The position numbers and the translations under genes were made by a program. From contig NZ_AXAS01000014.1 in NCBI RefSeq assembly GCF_000472925.1, positions 62,001-126,000 on the forward strand: a DNA stretch of 64,000 nucleotides. Direction: 5' to 3'. Position 1 is the stretch's first letter, and each line of letters opens with the position of its first letter. Under the pieces are notes generated by a model that saw nothing but the letters and a program-made list of their open reading frames with translations, was not told the DNA's origin and did no database searches. The stretch is from Bradyrhizobium sp. Ec3.3. GTDB lineage: Bacteria > Pseudomonadota > Alphaproteobacteria > Rhizobiales > Xanthobacteraceae. Shown piece by piece: positions 1-9,995 of the stretch.

Positions 1-1
1 T

Positions 2-550
2 GGCTGGCAAGCCATCACCAGCGATCATCCCGGCGTCGACCAGCTCAACGCGGCCTTCAACGCCAATGCTTATTCCGGCCGCATCGAGAGCGGCTATCGC
101 TTCGCGATTCCCTGGCTCGGCGTGACCGCTTACGCCGCCGGACAGGTCATGGCCTTCAGCCTGCCGGCAAACGCATCCCAACCGGCCTTTGCTACGAACG
201 CGTTTGCGGCGGCCTTCGGCAGCGATCGTGTCACCGACAGCCGCAGCGAACTGGGCTTGCGCACCAACGCGTCCTTCGCGCTTCAGGGCGGTGCGCTGAA
301 TTTGCGGACGCACCTCGCCTGGGCGCATGATTTCAGCGCCGCAAGCACGGTTGCACCGGCTTTCCAGGCGCTGCCCGGCCTCGGTTACGTCGCCAGCGGC
401 GCGGCGCTGGCTCCGAACTCAGCGCTCGCGGGCGGGGCGATTGAATTGAAATGGCTGAACGGCTGGGCCGCAGCCGCAAGCTTCGACGGCGAATTCGCGA
501 GCCAGGTGCGGTCCTATACCGGCAAGGCCGTCATGCGCTACGCCTGGTAG
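2..550 (+). CDS. autotransporter beta-barrel domain, C-terminal part (partial)
   Basis: The frame is open from base 2, so this is the 3' end of a longer gene; the GTG at 122 is internal. The visible 182 residues are rich in Gly, Ala, Ser and aromatic residues with alternating hydrophobicity and end in the aromatic residues YAW. That pattern is typical of the outer-membrane autotransporter barrel, which needs a C-terminal aromatic residue for Bam-dependent insertion. The passenger domain lies outside the window, so the substrate or adhesive role cannot be judged. Confidence 0.75.
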   Translation, partial: GWQAITSDHPGVDQLNAAFNANAYSGRIESGYRFAIPWLGVTAYAAGQVMAFSLPANASQPAFATNAFAAAFGSDRVTDSRSELGLRTNASFALQGGALNLRTHLAWAHDFSAASTVAPAFQALPGLGYVASGAALAPNSALAGGAIELKWLNGWAAAASFDGEFASQVRSYTGKAVMRYAW

Positions 551-559
551 GACGACACC

Positions 560-874
560 GTGAAGAAAATCGCTGTCCTTGCAATCGTTATACTTCTTTC
601 CACTAGTATCGTTCTTATGGCCAAGCCACCAATGCCAGGAGAATGGCAGTTGCTGAGGAAGGGCGACCCTCTGGACGTGGTGAAGTCGAGAGTGCCCGAT
701 CTACAGCATTACGATGAGACCATGTTCACCTCGCAACGCGAGGTCGACCACTTTGGAATCGTGTTTTCATGGACAATGTACGTTCATTTTGACCGGACAG
801 GGAAACTGGTGAGCATGGACGGTCGGAGCAGGAACGATTGGAGCGGCCTGCTCGATTCTCATTTCGAACTCTAA
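560..874 (+). CDS. small exported protein of unknown function
   Basis: This 104-residue protein starts with MKK and a hydrophobic stretch (about residues 4-20), which fits a signal peptide. It starts 9 bases after the autotransporter stop and its end overlaps the convergent MBL hydrolase by 4 bases. The mature part (GEWQLLRKGDPLDVVKSRVP) resembles small envelope proteins that share a short beta/helix repeat, but I do not recognise a family. Confidence 0.55.
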   Translation: MKKIAVLAIVILLSTSIVLMAKPPMPGEWQLLRKGDPLDVVKSRVPDLQHYDETMFTSQREVDHFGIVFSWTMYVHFDRTGKLVSMDGRSRNDWSGLLDSHFEL

Positions 875-1677
875 GGCGACGGCACGATCTCCAGCCGCAT
901 GCCGTCATAAGCCGGCACCACGCCCGCCGGCAGCGACTGCCTCACCACCTCGTAATCGACGTCAGCAGTCATGTTGGTGATGACAGCGCGCTTCGGCTTG
1001 AAGCGCTCGATCCAGGACAGCGCGTCATTGATGCTGAAATGGCTGACGTGGCCGGTGTAGCGCAGGCCATCGACGATCCAGAGATCGAGATTTTCCAGCG
1101 CGCCCCAGCTCTCGCGCGGAATGTCGTTGAGGTCGGGCGTGTAGGCGGCATCGCCAATGCGATAGCCGAGCGCGGGGATCTGGCCGTGTTGCACCAGGAA
1201 GGCCGTCATCTTCACCGCGCCGCCCTTCCCCAGGATGGTCTGGGTCTCGCCCGCCTCGATGGAATGCCGCGTCAGGATCGGCGGATAGTCGCTGCCCTCC
1301 GGCGAGATGAAGCAATAGGAGAACCGCGCCATGATGTCTTTGGCGGTCGACTGGTTGAAATAGGTCGGAATGCGCTTGCGCATGTGCAGCACGACCGAGC
1401 GCAGATCGTCCATGCCGTGGGTCTGATCGGCATGCTCGTGGGTCAGGAACACGGCGTCGATGTGGTCGACATTGGCGTCGATCAGCTGCTCGCGCAGGTC
1501 GGGCGAGGTGTCGATCACGATCCGCGTGGTGCCGTGCTCGCCGGCCTGCTCGACCAGCAGCGAACAGCGGCGGCGGCGGTTCTTTGGATTGTTGGGATCG
1601 CAGGCGCCCCAGCCGAGCGCCGGGCGCGGCACGCCGGCGGAGGAGCCGCAGCCCAGAATCGTCAGCGTCAGTGTCAT
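871..1677 (-). CDS. MBL-fold metallo-hydrolase (PhnP-like)
   Basis: This 268-residue protein has the metallo-beta-lactamase signature THEHADQTHG at about residues 80-90, further metal-ligand histidines (VQHGQIPALGYRIG region) and an N-terminal GCGSSAGVPRPALG glycine-rich segment. These features are typical of the PhnP/RNase Z-like phosphodiesterase subgroup. It is probably a cytosolic, metal-dependent phosphodiester hydrolase; its substrate is unknown. It is the last gene of the metG-tatD operon, 14 bases after tatD, an order I associate with Bradyrhizobium and relatives. Confidence 0.85.
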   Translation of the reverse strand: MTLTLTILGCGSSAGVPRPALGWGACDPNNPKNRRRRCSLLVEQAGEHGTTRIVIDTSPDLREQLIDANVDHIDAVFLTHEHADQTHGMDDLRSVVLHMRKRIPTYFNQSTAKDIMARFSYCFISPEGSDYPPILTRHSIEAGETQTILGKGGAVKMTAFLVQHGQIPALGYRIGDAAYTPDLNDIPRESWGALENLDLWIVDGLRYTGHVSHFSINDALSWIERFKPKRAVITNMTADVDYEVVRQSLPAGVVPAYDGMRLEIVPSP

Positions 1678-1691
1678 GCGGCGTCCCTGGT

Positions 1692-2468
1692 TCAGGCCTT
1701 CACCCTGGAGAACAGGCGGAAGAAGTTTTCGGTGGTCTGGCGCGAGATCTCCTCAAGCGATACGCCGCACGTCTCGGCGAGCACCTTTGCCACCTCCACC
1801 ACATAAGCCGGCTCGTTGCGCTTGCCGCGGAATTTGCCCGGCGCGAGATAGGGCGAATCCGTTTCCACGAGGATGCGGTCCGCCGGAAGCTCGGCCGCGA
1901 GCGCGCGCAATGCTTCCGACTTCTTGAAGGTCAGAATGCCTGTGAAGCCGATGTAGAGACCAAGCGAAATCGCCTTCAGAGCAAGCTCGCGTCCGCCCGT
2001 GTAACAATGCAGCACGGCGGCAAATGATCCTTTCGCGACTTCTTCCTCCAGGATGCGCCCGCAATCCTCGTCCGCCTCGCGGGTGTGGATCACAAGCGGC
2101 AGGCCGGTTGCGCGCGCCGCCGCGATATGGGCGCGAAAGCCCCTCGCCTGCGCCTCCGGCGAGCCGTTGTCGTAGAAGTAATCGAGCCCGGCTTCCCCAA
2201 GCGCAACCACCTTGGGATGCTTCGTCAGCGCGATCAGCTCGTCGGCGGAGACGCCGTCCTCCTCATCCGCATTGTGCGGATGGGTGCCGACCGAGCAATA
2301 GACGTTGTCGTAGCGCTCGGCGATGGCGATGAGCTGGTCGAGCTTGCGCACCCGCGTCGAGATCGTGACCATACGGCCAACGCCTGCGGCCGCGGCACGC
2401 GACACGATCCCGTCGAGATCGTCCGAGAAATCCGGAAAATCCAGATGGCAGTGACTGTCGACCAACAT
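1692..2468 (-). CDS. tatD: TatD-family metal-dependent DNase
   Basis: The protein has 258 residues from the ATG at 2468; a longer open frame extends back into metG but lacks family similarity. The start MLVDSHCHLDFPDF carries the HxH metal motif of the TatD amidohydrolase barrel. Further motifs are GEAGLDYFYD, PLVIHTREAD and VETDSPYLAP, holding the Glu, His and Asp ligands. The family comprises 3'-5' DNases used in DNA repair. It sits 10 bases after metG and is co-transcribed with it. Confidence 0.92.
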   Translation of the reverse strand: MLVDSHCHLDFPDFSDDLDGIVSRAAAAGVGRMVTISTRVRKLDQLIAIAERYDNVYCSVGTHPHNADEEDGVSADELIALTKHPKVVALGEAGLDYFYDNGSPEAQARGFRAHIAAARATGLPLVIHTREADEDCGRILEEEVAKGSFAAVLHCYTGGRELALKAISLGLYIGFTGILTFKKSEALRALAAELPADRILVETDSPYLAPGKFRGKRNEPAYVVEVAKVLAETCGVSLEEISRQTTENFFRLFSRVKA

Positions 2469-2478
2469 CGTCCGGGCC

Positions 2479-4476
2479 TTACGCCGCCGGCTCGACGTAG
2501 CGCGGGAACGCCGGCGTCGGCGCGGGCAGCGTCGAGCCGGGCGCGATCCGCTTCTCGCCGCCGAGCATCGCAAAGTTGCGCTCGCCTTCGGGGATGCCGA
2601 GGCTGTCGAGCAGCTTGCCTGATGCCGTCGGCATCGCGGGCTGGGTCAGGATCGCGATCTGGCGCACGACTTCGGCGGTCACGTACAGGACCGTTTTCTG
2701 CCGCGCCGGATCGGTCTTCGCCAGCGCCCAGGGCGCCTCGCCCGCGAAGTAGCGGTTGGCTTCGGCCACCACGGCCCACACCGCGTTGAGCCATTGATGG
2801 ATCTGCTGCGTCGCCATCGCTTCACGCGCAAGCGCGATCATGCCATCTGCCTGCGCCAACATCGCCTTGTCGTTGTCGCTGAACTCGCCGGGCTCCGGCA
2901 GCACCCCACCGAGCTGCTTGGCGATCATCGACAGCGAACGCTGCGCGAGATTGCCGAGATCGTTGGCAAGATCGGCATTGATGCGCGCGACGATGGCCTC
3001 GTGGTTGTAGTTGCCGTCCTGGCCGTATGGCACCTCGCGCAGGAAGAAATAGCGCATCTGGTCGACGCCATACTGATCCGCGAGATTGAAGGGATCGACG
3101 ACATTGCCGACCGACTTCGACATCTTCTCGCCCCTGTTGAACAGGAAGCCGTGCGCATAGACCCGCTTCGGCAAGGGAATGCCCGCCGACATCAGGAACG
3201 CCGGCCAGTAGACCGCGTGGAAGCGGATGATGTCCTTGCCGATGATGTGGACGTCCGCCGGCCAGCGGCCCCAGTTGGCGTCGCTCTCGTCGGGGAATCC
3301 GACGCCGGTGATGTAATTGGTCAGCGCATCGACCCAGACATACATCACATGCTCTTCGTCACCGGGCACTTTCACGCCCCAGTCGAAGGTGGTGCGCGAG
3401 ATCGAAAGATCGCGCAGGCCGCTTCTGACGAAGCTCACCACCTCGTTCTTGCGCGCATCCGGGCCGATGAACTCGGGCTTCTCCTCATAGAGCTTCAGGA
3501 GCTTGTCCTGGTAGGCAGACAGCCGGAAGAAATAGCTCTTCTCCTCCACCCATTCGACCGGCGTGCCCTGCGGACCAAGCCGCACACCGTCATCGTTCAG
3601 GCGCGTCTCGTCCTCGGCGTAATACGCCTCGTCGCGCACCGAGTACCAGCCGGCATAGGTGTCGGCATAGATGTCGCCGTTATCAGCCATCCGCCGCCAG
3701 ATCTCTTTGCTGGAGCGGTGATGCTGCTCTTCGGTGGTGCGGATGAAGCGATCGAACGAAACGTCGAGCCGCTCATCCATCTCCCTGAAGCGGTTGGCGT
3801 TGCGGGTCGCGAGCGCCGACGGCGTCAGCCCCTCGTTCTGCGCGGTCTGGACCATCTTCAGCCCGTGCTCGTCGGTGCCGGTCAGGAAGAACACGTCCTT
3901 GCCGTCGAGTCGCGCAAAGCGCGCGAGCACGTCCGCCGAGATCGCCTCGTAGGCGTGGCCGATATGGGGCTGGCCGTTGGGATAGGCGATCGCGGTCGTG
4001 ATGTAAAAGGCGTTTTCGCGCGACGGCGCCGCCACCGGCTCTGCGGTCTGCGGAGCGACTTCTTTCTTAGCAGGCGCGCGCGGCGCTTTCGGCTTCGCAA
4101 CCTTGGGAGGAGCCGCGACGGGGGCCGGCGCCGCGGGTGGCGCAGCCACCACTGTTGGCTTCACGACCTTCGCCGCTTTCCCGGCGGCCTTCTTGGCAAC
4201 GACCTGCTTCTTAGCGCTCGTCTTGCCGGCCTTCTTCGCCGTCTTGGTCACGCGCGCTTTGGCCTTGGATTTGGACTTCTTCGCAGTCTTGGCGGCAACC
4301 TTCCTGGTCTTCTTGGCAGCTTTGGGCGTACGCGACCTGGCCGACCGCTTCGCGGCCTTCTTGGCTGTTTTCTTGGTCGATTTCTTGGCCGTTTTCTTGG
4401 CCGTTTTCTTGGCGGTCTTTTTCGCAGCCTTCTTGCCGCTCTTGCGTTTGACGGTTTTCTTAGCTCGCGTTGCCAC
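2479..4476 (-). CDS. metG: methionyl-tRNA synthetase with Lys/Ala-rich N-terminal tail
   Basis: The product is about 665 residues and charges tRNA-Met. The catalytic part begins near residue 154 ([15 protein letters not shown]). The HIGH motif appears as PHIGH (residues 170-174) and the KMSKS loop as [10 protein letters not shown]. The start is one of two adjacent GTG codons (4476 or 4479), preceded by AAAGGA; there is no in-frame ATG before the tail without overlapping holB. Residues 1-105 are a histone-H1-like run of KKTA repeats, then an Ala/Pro linker to about 152. No C-terminal EMAP domain is visible. Transcription is from the dac-tmk-holB side. Confidence 0.95.
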   Translation of the reverse strand: MATRAKKTVKRKSGKKAAKKTAKKTAKKTAKKSTKKTAKKAAKRSARSRTPKAAKKTRKVAAKTAKKSKSKAKARVTKTAKKAGKTSAKKQVVAKKAAGKAAKVVKPTVVAAPPAAPAPVAAPPKVAKPKAPRAPAKKEVAPQTAEPVAAPSRENAFYITTAIAYPNGQPHIGHAYEAISADVLARFARLDGKDVFFLTGTDEHGLKMVQTAQNEGLTPSALATRNANRFREMDERLDVSFDRFIRTTEEQHHRSSKEIWRRMADNGDIYADTYAGWYSVRDEAYYAEDETRLNDDGVRLGPQGTPVEWVEEKSYFFRLSAYQDKLLKLYEEKPEFIGPDARKNEVVSFVRSGLRDLSISRTTFDWGVKVPGDEEHVMYVWVDALTNYITGVGFPDESDANWGRWPADVHIIGKDIIRFHAVYWPAFLMSAGIPLPKRVYAHGFLFNRGEKMSKSVGNVVDPFNLADQYGVDQMRYFFLREVPYGQDGNYNHEAIVARINADLANDLGNLAQRSLSMIAKQLGGVLPEPGEFSDNDKAMLAQADGMIALAREAMATQQIHQWLNAVWAVVAEANRYFAGEAPWALAKTDPARQKTVLYVTAEVVRQIAILTQPAMPTASGKLLDSLGIPEGERNFAMLGGEKRIAPGSTLPAPTPAFPRYVEPAA

Positions 4477-4516
4477 CACGAATTCCTTTGCGGCTCTAAA
4501 AAATGGAAACCAGCGC

Positions 4517-5563
4517 CTAGCGCGTTGCGTCCGCGAGCCAGCCGAACACCGAAAAAACCAGCGGCTTGCGCTCCAGATTGTAGGTTTCGGTGTCGCGCGC
4601 GGCGCGGACGATCTTTTCCCATACCTCTGCAAGCCGTGCAAGGCGCGGCAGGTTCTGGTTGGCGCTCGCCTCATCCGCATGCAGCCGCTCGGCGATCCAG
4701 CGGTCGATGCCGTCGATGAAGGCCGCGAGAGCCACGCGATCGCTGGTGCCGAGCGAATCGCCGAGCGTGTGCAGCTCCTTTGGATCGACCTGCGGCAGAC
4801 GCGCGAGCAGCGCCGCGGTACGCTGCTGAAGCTTCAGCGCATCGCCGCCGAGCAGCGTCAGCGCCCGCGCGACACTGCCCTCGGAAGCCTCTGCAGCCTC
4901 TCGCAGAGCCGGATCGCTCACGTCGAGCTCGGCGGCCACAGCCGCAGCACCGATCACGTCGTCGGTCGCAAGCGAGCGCAGGCGCAGCTTGCGGCAGCGC
5001 GACTGGATCGTCGCCAGCACCCGCGCCGGCGCGTGGCTGACCAGCAGGAACAGCGATTGCTGTGGCGGCTCCTCTAGGATCTTCAACAGCGCGTTCGCCG
5101 CGTTCGGATTGAGCTCATCGACGGTGTCAACGATGCAGACGCGCCAGCCTTCGGCAGCCGCCGTCGAGCCGAAGAATGCGATCGTCTCGCGCGTCTCGTC
5201 GACCGTGATGACCGTCCTCATCACGCCGCGGTCGTTCGCCGTGCGCTCCAGCGTCAACAGCCCGCCATGCGAGCCGGCGGCGACCTGACGCGCCACGGGA
5301 TCGTTCGGATCGATCGACAGATCCTCGGCTCGCTGCACGGCGGGCGCGAGCGGATGGCCATGCGCGAGGACGAAGCGCGCCATCCGGTACGCCAGCGTCG
5401 CCTTGCCGACGCCTTGCGGTCCGCCAATCAGCCAGGCATGCGGAATGCGCCCGCTGCGATAGGCGGTGAGCAGTGCCGCTTCGGCTTCACGATGGCCGAA
5501 CAGGCGGCTGGTCTCGCGCGGATGCGGGATCGCGGTCTCGCGCTCGGTCTGGCGAGGGCTCAT
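4517..5563 (-). CDS. holB: DNA polymerase III delta' subunit
   Basis: The 348-residue AAA+ clamp-loader subunit has a P-loop [10 protein letters not shown] near residue 48, the Walker-B-like region with [14 protein letters not shown], and the sensor/SRC motif [11 protein letters not shown]. It helps load the beta clamp at replication forks. Its ATG overlaps the tmk stop (ATGA type), giving translational coupling. The tmk-holB pairing is widely conserved in bacteria. Confidence 0.93.
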   Translation of the reverse strand: MSPRQTERETAIPHPRETSRLFGHREAEAALLTAYRSGRIPHAWLIGGPQGVGKATLAYRMARFVLAHGHPLAPAVQRAEDLSIDPNDPVARQVAAGSHGGLLTLERTANDRGVMRTVITVDETRETIAFFGSTAAAEGWRVCIVDTVDELNPNAANALLKILEEPPQQSLFLLVSHAPARVLATIQSRCRKLRLRSLATDDVIGAAAVAAELDVSDPALREAAEASEGSVARALTLLGGDALKLQQRTAALLARLPQVDPKELHTLGDSLGTSDRVALAAFIDGIDRWIAERLHADEASANQNLPRLARLAEVWEKIVRAARDTETYNLERKPLVFSVFGWLADATR

Positions 5564-6246
5564 GCGGACGCTGCCTTCGTCGGAGCGCTGAACACGCGAT
5601 CGCGCAACGCCGCCCAGATTCGCGCGGCGACCGTGTCCGCATCGCCACTGGCGTCGATCAGCACGCAGCGTCCGGGATCGCCGGCTGCGATCTTGCGATA
5701 GGCCTCGCGCAGATCCTGATGGAATTTGAGGCTCTCGCCCTCGAAGCGATCCGGTGTGCCGCTGCCACGCCGCGCGGCCGCGCGCTGCAGACCAATCTCG
5801 ACCGGCAGATCGAGGATGATCGTAACGTCCGGCTTGAGATCACCGATCGTAACCCGCTGCATCGCGTTGATGACGCCTTCAGGCACGCTGCCGAGGCTGC
5901 CCTGATAGGCTCGCGTCGAGTCGGCGAAGCGGTCGCACAGGACCCACGTGCCCTGGTTGAGTGCCGGCTCGATTACCGTGCGGACATGGTCGTCGCGGGC
6001 GGCCGCGAACAACAGTGTCTCGGCATCCGGCCCGAGCAGCTTGCCCATCCCAGACAGCACGAGATGGCGCATGATCTCGGCGCCGGGCGAGCCGCCGGGC
6101 TCGCGAGTGACGATGGTCTTCAGCTTGGTGGCGTCGAGCCGGTCGGCGAGCCGCTTGATCTGGGTCGACTTGCCCGAGCCCTCACCGCCTTCAAAGGTGA
6201 TGAATCGCCCGCGCCCGGACGGCGGCTTCACTGCAATCTCGTTCAT
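5560..6246 (-). CDS. tmk: thymidylate kinase
   Basis: The 228-residue product starts at the ATG at 6246 (MNEIAVKPPSGRG), right after the dac stop at 6249. It carries the P-loop FEGGEGSGKSTQ, the TREPGGSPGAE motif, and the DRFADSTRAYQG segment. It phosphorylates dTMP to dTDP. The open frame continues upstream inside dac, but those residues are out-of-frame dac sequence. It is coupled to holB downstream. Confidence 0.95.
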   Translation of the reverse strand: MNEIAVKPPSGRGRFITFEGGEGSGKSTQIKRLADRLDATKLKTIVTREPGGSPGAEIMRHLVLSGMGKLLGPDAETLLFAAARDDHVRTVIEPALNQGTWVLCDRFADSTRAYQGSLGSVPEGVINAMQRVTIGDLKPDVTIILDLPVEIGLQRAAARRGSGTPDRFEGESLKFHQDLREAYRKIAAGDPGRCVLIDASGDADTVAARIWAALRDRVFSAPTKAASA

Positions 6247-6248
6247 GG

Positions 6249-7508
6249 TCAGAGCTTCTCGGCGCCCGCGCGGAACATGCCGATCACGAGCTCGCTCGCG
6301 CCGTCGATCGCGCGCCGCATGGTTGAGCCGGTGCCGATCGCCTCCGCCGCATAGACCGGTGTCTCCACAGCGATTTGGCCGCTGCGCCAGACCCGCACCA
6401 CGCCGACCGGCTGCCCCTCCCGGACCGGCGCGCGCACCGGACCGCTGTAGACGATGCGCGCGATCAGCTTGTCGCCGCCGTTCTTGTGCACCATCACCTT
6501 GACCGGATCCTTGGCGACAAGTTTCACCGAGCGGCTCTCGCCGCCGAACACCTTTGCATAGCCCACCGGCTGGTCGGCCGCGATCAGCGTCCGGGTCTCG
6601 AAGTTGCGAAAACCCCATTCCAGCATCTTCTTGGCTTCGGTGGCGCGATCCTCGGAGTCTTCAAGGCCGTTGACGACGACGATCAGCCGCGTGCCGTTCT
6701 GCACGGCCGAGCCGACCATCCCGTAGCCGCCCTCCTTGGTGAAGCCGGTCTTCAGCCCGTCGGCACCTTCCATGGCGTTGAGCAGCGGATTGCGGTTGGG
6801 CTGGCGGATCTTGTTCCAGGTGAACTCCTTCTCGCCGAACAGCTTGTAGAACTCCGGATAGTCCAGGATGACGTGGCGCGCGAGAATGCCGAGCTCGCGC
6901 ACCGTCATCTTGTTGCCGGGGTCGGGCAACCCGTTCGAATTGGCGAAGGTCGATTTGGTCAGGCCGAGCTCGCGGGCGCGCTTGGTCATGAAATCGGTGG
7001 CGAAAAGGCGCTCGTTGCCCGCCATGCCTTCGGCGAGCGCGATGCAGGCGTCGTTACCGCTCTGGATGATCGCGCCATGCAGGAGATCGTCGACCGATAC
7101 CTTGCTGTTGATCGCGGCGAACATGGTGGAACTGCCGGAGGGCGCACCGCCCTTCCGCCAAGCATTCTCGCTGATCCGGTATTCATCGGTCAGCTTGATG
7201 TCGCCCTTCTTCACTGCATTGAAGACGACCTCCGCGGTCATCAGCTTCATCATGCTGGAGGGGGCGCGCAGCTCGTCGGCATTCTTCTCGAACAGCACGC
7301 TGCCGCTGGACGCCTCGATCAGGATCGCGGTGGGCGCGTCGCCATCAAAGCCGGCTTCTTCCTTCTTGGCGCCCTGCACGCTCTGATTGGCGGCATAGAG
7401 CATGCCGCCCCAGCCGAGGCTCAGCGCCACGCCGGCGGCAACGAGCCCGCGCGCGAGCCACCCGGCGGCGAACCGGGATGGGCGGGTCGGAGGAAAGTGA
7501 AATGCCAT
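6249..7508 (-). CDS. dac: D-alanyl-D-alanine carboxypeptidase (penicillin-binding protein 5/6 family)
   Basis: The product is 419 residues from the ATG at 7508. The three serine-peptidase motifs are present: SSMMK (SxxK), SGN in IIQSGNDACI, and KTG in LKTGFTKEGG. An N-terminal hydrophobic segment acts as signal or anchor, and a C-terminal PBP5-like beta domain (PVREGQPVG) plus a terminal helix follow. It trims the D-Ala from peptidoglycan pentapeptides in the periplasm. It is the first gene of the leftward dac-tmk-holB-metG-tatD-MBL run. The longer frame start at 7553 adds residues before the hydrophobic segment and is less likely. Confidence 0.92.
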   Translation of the reverse strand: MAFHFPPTRPSRFAAGWLARGLVAAGVALSLGWGGMLYAANQSVQGAKKEEAGFDGDAPTAILIEASSGSVLFEKNADELRAPSSMMKLMTAEVVFNAVKKGDIKLTDEYRISENAWRKGGAPSGSSTMFAAINSKVSVDDLLHGAIIQSGNDACIALAEGMAGNERLFATDFMTKRARELGLTKSTFANSNGLPDPGNKMTVRELGILARHVILDYPEFYKLFGEKEFTWNKIRQPNRNPLLNAMEGADGLKTGFTKEGGYGMVGSAVQNGTRLIVVVNGLEDSEDRATEAKKMLEWGFRNFETRTLIAADQPVGYAKVFGGESRSVKLVAKDPVKVMVHKNGGDKLIARIVYSGPVRAPVREGQPVGVVRVWRSGQIAVETPVYAAEAIGTGSTMRRAIDGASELVIGMFRAGAEKL

Positions 7509-7662
7509 GGCGAAGCCCTGAGAGCGGCGTTCTAACAGTTGGCCCCCGCGCAAACAACACGGGGAACCGGATCATCACCCGAAGATTGCACAGGTGGGCC
7601 GGGGTCCCTATCGTGGCGCCTCACGATTTCCGACCAAACCTCTGAAACAAGGCGGAAAAGCG

Positions 7663-8619
7663 ATGTCCTCCTCCCGCGTGATCTCAGCCAACGGGATCGA
7701 TCTTTTCGTCCGTGAGCAGGGCCAGGGGCCGCTCGTGATCCTCTGCCATGGTTGGCCGGAACTCTCCTACTCCTGGCGTCACCAGATCCCGGCGGTGGCG
7801 GCGGCCGGCTTTCGCGTCGTCGCTCCGGACATGCGGGGCTATGGCCGGACCACGGCACCATCGAATGTCACCGCCTACTCCATCTTCGACACGGTCGGTG
7901 ACGTCGTTGCCCTGGTGCAGGCGCTTGGCGAGACCAAGGCCATGGTCATCGGCCACGACTGGGGCGCGCCGGTGGCTTGGCACGCGGCGCTGTTCCGGCC
8001 GGACATATTCACGGCGGTGGCGGGCTTGAGCGTTCCGCCGCCGTTCCGCGGCCGCGGCAAGCCGCTCGACCTGTTGCGTGAGAACGGCATCACCAATTTC
8101 TACTGGCAGTACTTTCAGACGCCCGGCGTCGCGGAGGCCGAGCTCGAGCGCGATGTCGCCCACACCATGCGCATCGTGCTGGGTGGGCGCGGGCTTTCCG
8201 ATCCGACGGCGGCAATGTTCGTTCAAGACGACAAGGGCTTTCTCGGCCACGCGAGCGGCTCGGAGCCGCTGCCGAGCTGGCTGACCGAGGCAGACCTCGC
8301 CTATTTCACCGAGACCTATCGCAAGTCCGGCTTCCGCGGCGGCCTCAACTGGTACCGCAACATCGATCGCAATTGGGAGCTGACGGCGCCCTGGCAGGAC
8401 GCGCAGATCCATCAGCCTTCGCTGTTCATCGCGGGCTCCAAGGATGCGGTGATCACCGGGCTGATCGGCGCCAAGCGCGTCAATGAGCTCGAGCGCGTGC
8501 TGCCTAATCTGAGGCGCAAGCTGATCATCGAGGGCGCCGGCCACTGGGTGCAGCAGGAGCGGCCCGACGAGGTCAATACGGCCCTGGTGACGTTCCTGAA
8601 GGAAAGTGCGACTCAGTAG
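7663..8619 (+). CDS. alpha/beta hydrolase, epoxide-hydrolase-like
   Basis: This 318-residue protein starts at the ATG at 7663 after an AAGGCGGAAAAG leader. It shows the oxyanion HGWPELSYSW motif, the nucleophile elbow GHDWGAPVAW (Asp nucleophile in the HDWG position, as in epoxide hydrolases and haloalkane dehalogenases), and a C-terminal GAGHWVQQERP holding the catalytic His. The RGYGRT segment also fits soluble epoxide hydrolases. The substrate is unknown. It is convergent with rlpA, the two stops overlapping by 7 bases. Confidence 0.88.
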   Translation: MSSSRVISANGIDLFVREQGQGPLVILCHGWPELSYSWRHQIPAVAAAGFRVVAPDMRGYGRTTAPSNVTAYSIFDTVGDVVALVQALGETKAMVIGHDWGAPVAWHAALFRPDIFTAVAGLSVPPPFRGRGKPLDLLRENGITNFYWQYFQTPGVAEAELERDVAHTMRIVLGGRGLSDPTAAMFVQDDKGFLGHASGSEPLPSWLTEADLAYFTETYRKSGFRGGLNWYRNIDRNWELTAPWQDAQIHQPSLFIAGSKDAVITGLIGAKRVNELERVLPNLRRKLIIEGAGHWVQQERPDEVNTALVTFLKESATQ

Positions 8620-9566
8620 AGCCCGCGGCCGCTCAGGATATTGCGCGCCTCTGACGCGCCGTCGTCGGAGACATAGGCGGCCGATGGCGCCGTGTCCGAC
8701 GTATCGCGGCCGTCCTGGTCATAGGACACCGCGCGCGCATTCTGGAGCGCCCGGCCGCGATTGCGGCTCGAAGCCGACATTTCCGAGGTCGCGTTGATCG
8801 AAGCGACGTCGGCCGAAGTATTGCCGAGGCTGTATGGCCGCCCTTCCGGAAGCGGAACCTCGCCTCGGATCGCGCCATGGCTGGAAGCCGACAGCTCCGG
8901 AACGAATGGCCTAGCCGAGGCGACGCGGACCATCGAGGGGGTCGGCGCCGGAATGCCGGTGCGCAAGGTGGCCATCAGCTGGCGGTCGTCGGACCCCTCA
9001 AGGGGCGCCCGGCCGACATATTCGACGCGCACCTTGGCGACACCATTGCCTTTGAATTCAAGTAGTTCAGCCGCCTTGTTCGAGACGTCGATGAGGCGGT
9101 TGCCGTGATATGGCCCACGGTCGTTGACCCGGACGATAAGCGATTTGCCGTTGGAAAGGTTGGTCACCCGCGCATAGCACGGCATCGGCAAGGTCGGGTG
9201 CGCCGCGGTGAGCGAGCCCATGTCGAAGATTTCGCCATTGGCGGTCAGGCGGCCGTGGAAGTCGTCGCCGTACCAGGAAGCCAGGCCCTCGGCGCGGTAG
9301 TTGGCGTCCTCCTCCGGCACATACGTCTTGCCGGCCACCACATAGGGCTTGCCGACGCGGTAGGTGCCGCCGCCCTTGGGCACGGGATCGCCCCAGGCCA
9401 CCACGCGCGGGCTGGAGGACACGCCGTATTTCGGATCGACGTGGCTGGCGAATTTGCCCGATGAGGCACAGTTGGCAAGCGCGAGGCAGGTCGCGGCAGC
9501 CGCAACACCACGCGCGGCCCGCACCATCGAATCTGACCGTCGGATCCCCATTCGCCCCAATACCAT
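8613..9566 (-). CDS. rlpA: RlpA-like septal ring lipoprotein (double-psi beta-barrel)
   Basis: From the ATG at 9566 the product is about 317 residues; an ATG at 9551 is also possible. A lipobox (LALANC) follows a short hydrophobic stretch. The RlpA barrel runs through ASWYGDDFHGRLTANGEIFD, MPCYARVTNL and VNDRGPYHGNRLIDVS. RlpA proteins are glycan-cleaving envelope factors acting on denuded peptidoglycan at the septum. No SPOR domain is evident; the C-terminal 130 residues are Ser/Ala-rich and probably disordered. Bradyrhizobia carry it next to dac. Confidence 0.85.
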   Translation of the reverse strand: MVLGRMGIRRSDSMVRAARGVAAAATCLALANCASSGKFASHVDPKYGVSSSPRVVAWGDPVPKGGGTYRVGKPYVVAGKTYVPEEDANYRAEGLASWYGDDFHGRLTANGEIFDMGSLTAAHPTLPMPCYARVTNLSNGKSLIVRVNDRGPYHGNRLIDVSNKAAELLEFKGNGVAKVRVEYVGRAPLEGSDDRQLMATLRTGIPAPTPSMVRVASARPFVPELSASSHGAIRGEVPLPEGRPYSLGNTSADVASINATSEMSASSRNRGRALQNARAVSYDQDGRDTSDTAPSAAYVSDDGASEARNILSGRGLY

Positions 9567-9905
9567 CTCGCCGGACGCGTGCCCACAAGGAGGCCTTCTG
9601 CCGGTCTTTGCCCGAAGCGGCCCACCACCGGTTCGGAAGTGGTGACGATAACGCAACGCGATCACGGCGGAAATGGGGAGCGCGCGACTCTCGCGCCGAG
9701 ATGGTAAACCAGAGGTTGGCGCTCTCTCCGTTGATCTACGGAGCATCGGCGCGCGAAGCGCCCTATTCCCGTCCTAGTCCTGGACAAACTGTTGCGCCAA
9801 ATCCTCACTGCTTCCCGATTGCAACTGCGCACACTGGAATCCTTTTGACTGTGCAAGGCGGTACGCGTTTTGTCGCGTGTGCGAGGGGCGCAACGGAAGT
9901 TTGCG
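9567..9905. other. intergenic region upstream of rlpA
   Basis: These 339 bases separate rlpA from the first small rightward gene. Reading frames here are out-of-frame shadows of rlpA or have poor composition. I see no convincing gene; promoters for rlpA and for the small gene at 9906 should lie here. Confidence 0.5.
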
Positions 9906-9995
9906 ATGATTGAGACGGTTTCAGCACTGATGGGTCTGGTAAGCGCGGGGATTTTTCTGGCCCATGCGTTCGAAGGATACCGCACGAGGGCATAG
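9906..9995 (+). CDS. 29-residue small membrane protein
   Basis: An ATG at 9906 opens a 29-codon frame, MIETVSALMGLVSAGIFLAH followed by a short charged tail. One hydrophobic helix spans nearly the whole peptide. Such single-helix miniproteins are common in this group of rhizobia. No function can be assigned. Confidence 0.5.
   Translation: MIETVSALMGLVSAGIFLAHAFEGYRTRA

Noticed and set aside
2794..4719. 641-codon plus-strand frame across metG
   Set aside because: Antisense to a clearly identified metG with intact HIGH and KMSKS motifs; high-GC genomes generate long shadow frames.
6375..7535. 386-codon plus-strand frame across the dac gene
   Set aside because: Antisense shadow; dac carries SxxK, SGN and KTG on the other strand.
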